From: an uncultured Siphonobacter sp.
GTDB taxonomy: Bacteria; Bacteroidota; Bacteroidia; Cytophagales; Spirosomataceae
Length of the DNA: 64,000 nucleotides
Direction: 5' to 3'
NCBI GenBank assembly: GCA_913774715.1
Contig: CAJYHS010000141.1
Location: forward strand, 1-64,000
Positions 62,892 through 64,000 of this stretch are shown one piece after another. Each line of letters opens with the position of its first letter. The first letter of the stretch is position 1. The notes under the pieces were generated by a model. It ran no database searches. It saw nothing but the letters and a program-made list of their open reading frames with translations, and had not been told where the DNA came from. A program made the position numbers and the translations under genes.

Positions 62892-64000
62892 ATGTCTGAT
62901 ACGATTAAGGCTTCCAATTTCGACGCACTGCGAACCGCCTTTGAGGGTGAGTTGTACTATACAAATTCGACGGAGCACGAAGCACAACGAATTCTGTATG
63001 CTACGGATGCCTCCGTTTACCGTGAAAAACCATTAGCCGTTGCTATTCCCAAATCCGTGGTGGATTTGAAAAATCTGCTGGCTTTTGCCCGTAACCACCG
63101 GATTACGCTGATTCCGCGAACGGCAGGAACTTCCCTGGCTGGTCAGGTCGTTGGCTCGGGCGTGATCGTGGATTTATCCAAATACTTCACAGAGATTCTG
63201 GAGATTAACGCAGAGGCTCACTGGGTACGTGTACAACCCGGCGTTATTCGGGATGACCTGAATAAAGCTCTGGCTCCCTACGGTCTCATGTTTGGTCCTG
63301 AAACCTCCACGGCAAACCGGGCCATGATTGGTGGCATGGTAGGAAATAACTCCTGCGGCCTGCATAGCATGGTTTGGGGAAGCACCCGCGACCATCTGTT
63401 GTCAGCAAAGGTCTTACTGGCCGACAGTTCTGAAGTAGAGTTTAAAGCTCTTTCCCCCTGGCGTTATGATTTAAAACGGGAAGCTAACGAAGGTTCACTG
63501 GAAACGTCTATCTACCAAGGACTTCATTCCCTTCTGGCCGATCCTGCCAATCAACAGCAGATCAGAGACCGCTTTCCGAAGAAATCCCTTACCCGCCGCA
63601 ATACCGGGTACGCTCTTGACTCACTACTCGATAAAGAGCCTTTTACGACCGGAGGACCTGATTTCAATTTATGCCATTTACTGGCTGGCTCTGAAGGTAC
63701 CCTGGCTTTAGCTACCGAATTAAAGCTGAATCTATTACCACTGCCTCCCAGCGAAGTAGCCGTAGTTTGTGTGCATTGCCAATCCATTCAGGAATCGCTT
63801 CAGGCCAACCTGGTGGCCTTGCAACACAAACCGATGTCATCGGAACTGGTAGATAAATACATTCTGGATTTCACAAAGGATAATCCAGAGCAAAGTAAAA
63901 ACCGCTTTTTTATCGAAGGCGATCCCGCTGCCATCCTGATGGTGGAATTTATGGCGGAAACCCCTTTCGTACTTGAGCAACAGGTAAACCAGTTGGTTGC
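62892..64000 (+). CDS. FAD-linked oxidase (GlcD/D-lactate dehydrogenase-like), 3' truncated by the window
   Basis: The frame runs open from ATG 62892 to the window end, giving at least 369 residues. It has the FAD-binding PCMH-type domain: IPRTAGTSLAGQVVGSGVIVDLSK near residues 77-100, FGPETSTANRAMIGGMVGNNSCG near 135-157 and the later HLLAGSEGTLAL. These features match the GlcD-type flavoproteins that oxidise 2-hydroxy acids. Members of this group can be ~970 residues with an additional Fe-S domain (FAD/Fe-S fusion), and the C-terminal part is cut off here. Substrate unassigned. The 211-bp leader region upstream has no other gene. Confidence 0.88.
   Translation, partial: MSDTIKASNFDALRTAFEGELYYTNSTEHEAQRILYATDASVYREKPLAVAIPKSVVDLKNLLAFARNHRITLIPRTAGTSLAGQVVGSGVIVDLSKYFTEILEINAEAHWVRVQPGVIRDDLNKALAPYGLMFGPETSTANRAMIGGMVGNNSCGLHSMVWGSTRDHLLSAKVLLADSSEVEFKALSPWRYDLKREANEGSLETSIYQGLHSLLADPANQQQIRDRFPKKSLTRRNTGYALDSLLDKEPFTTGGPDFNLCHLLAGSEGTLALATELKLNLLPLPPSEVAVVCVHCQSIQESLQANLVALQHKPMSSELVDKYILDFTKDNPEQSKNRFFIEGDPAAILMVEFMAETPFVLEQQVNQLV

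Overview
The window looks like a chromosomal segment of a Bacteroidota bacterium, most likely order Cytophagales (Spirosoma/Dyadobacter/Siphonobacter-like). Support: a SusD-family C-terminus, a GWxTD lipoprotein, a DUF5606 protein, an HldA kinase, VCBS/UnbV and PVC-type cytochrome proteins, signal peptides ending in A-Q, mostly absent Shine-Dalgarno sequences, and several TAnnTTTG-type -7 promoter boxes. GC is moderate, by eye a little under half. I saw no rRNA, tRNA, transposase, phage gene or CRISPR array.

Layout. 1-5087: end of a SusC/SusD-type surface locus, followed by a large VCBS-repeat/UnbV protein and a vanadium-haloperoxidase/PAP2 enzyme. 5193-9710: housekeeping (cysM, DUF5606, engB, hemE, hldA). 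9798-14549: two outer-membrane barrels and a PVC-type heme dehydrogenase. 14650-20878: corA, two small ORFs, a membrane-anchored HTH regulator, a GNAT, an Ig-like surface protein and tpiA. 21095-24958: a PDZ aspartyl protease, a barrel protein, ispF, recR and clpS. 25270-33056: an SSS transporter, then a four-gene surface operon (barrel protein, haloperoxidase-like lipoprotein, DUF3179 protein, TonB receptor). 33151-35802: a GlgE-type maltosyltransferase and a secreted protein. 36035-40682: a convergent module of small lipoprotein, periplasmic TPR-CHAT protein, anti-sigma-like membrane protein and ECF sigma factor. 40902-52332: rlmB, GWxTD lipoprotein, methyltransferase, hemW, mtgA, maf, GNAT, Omp85-like barrel, TraB/GumN and S9 peptidase. 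52513-59430: AI-2E transporter, then a cupredoxin-tailed sugar dehydrogenase, a DUF1080/PA14 protein and an SSS symporter. 59674-64000: DUF4230, pepA, a small conserved protein and the start of a large FAD-linked oxidase.

Most striking is 35957-40729. The small-lipoprotein gene (with CHAT downstream) and the ECF sigma gene lie at opposite ends and face each other. Each is preceded by the same composite upstream element: a T-run, then GGTTACATTT, then CGATTGATAT, with identical spacing. The sequence therefore suggests that one regulator controls both arms, probably the sigma factor itself. The CHAT protein has a signal peptide, TPR-like repeats, the CHAT His/Cys pair and a C-terminal membrane anchor. 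The anti-sigma-like protein has one membrane span and a C-terminal domain predicted to be in the periplasm. A periplasmic CHAT protease acting on an anti-sigma factor is an attractive but untested reading.

Two separate loci encode vanadium-haloperoxidase-like exported enzymes beside SusCD or TonB uptake components, and 53678-59430 looks like a sugar oxidation and uptake cluster. Several genes have no usable ATG and appear to start at TTG or GTG (recR, corA, the TonB receptor and the Omp85-like protein). Two 55-codon ORFs (16011-16178 and 36035-36202) are easily missed because of their size.
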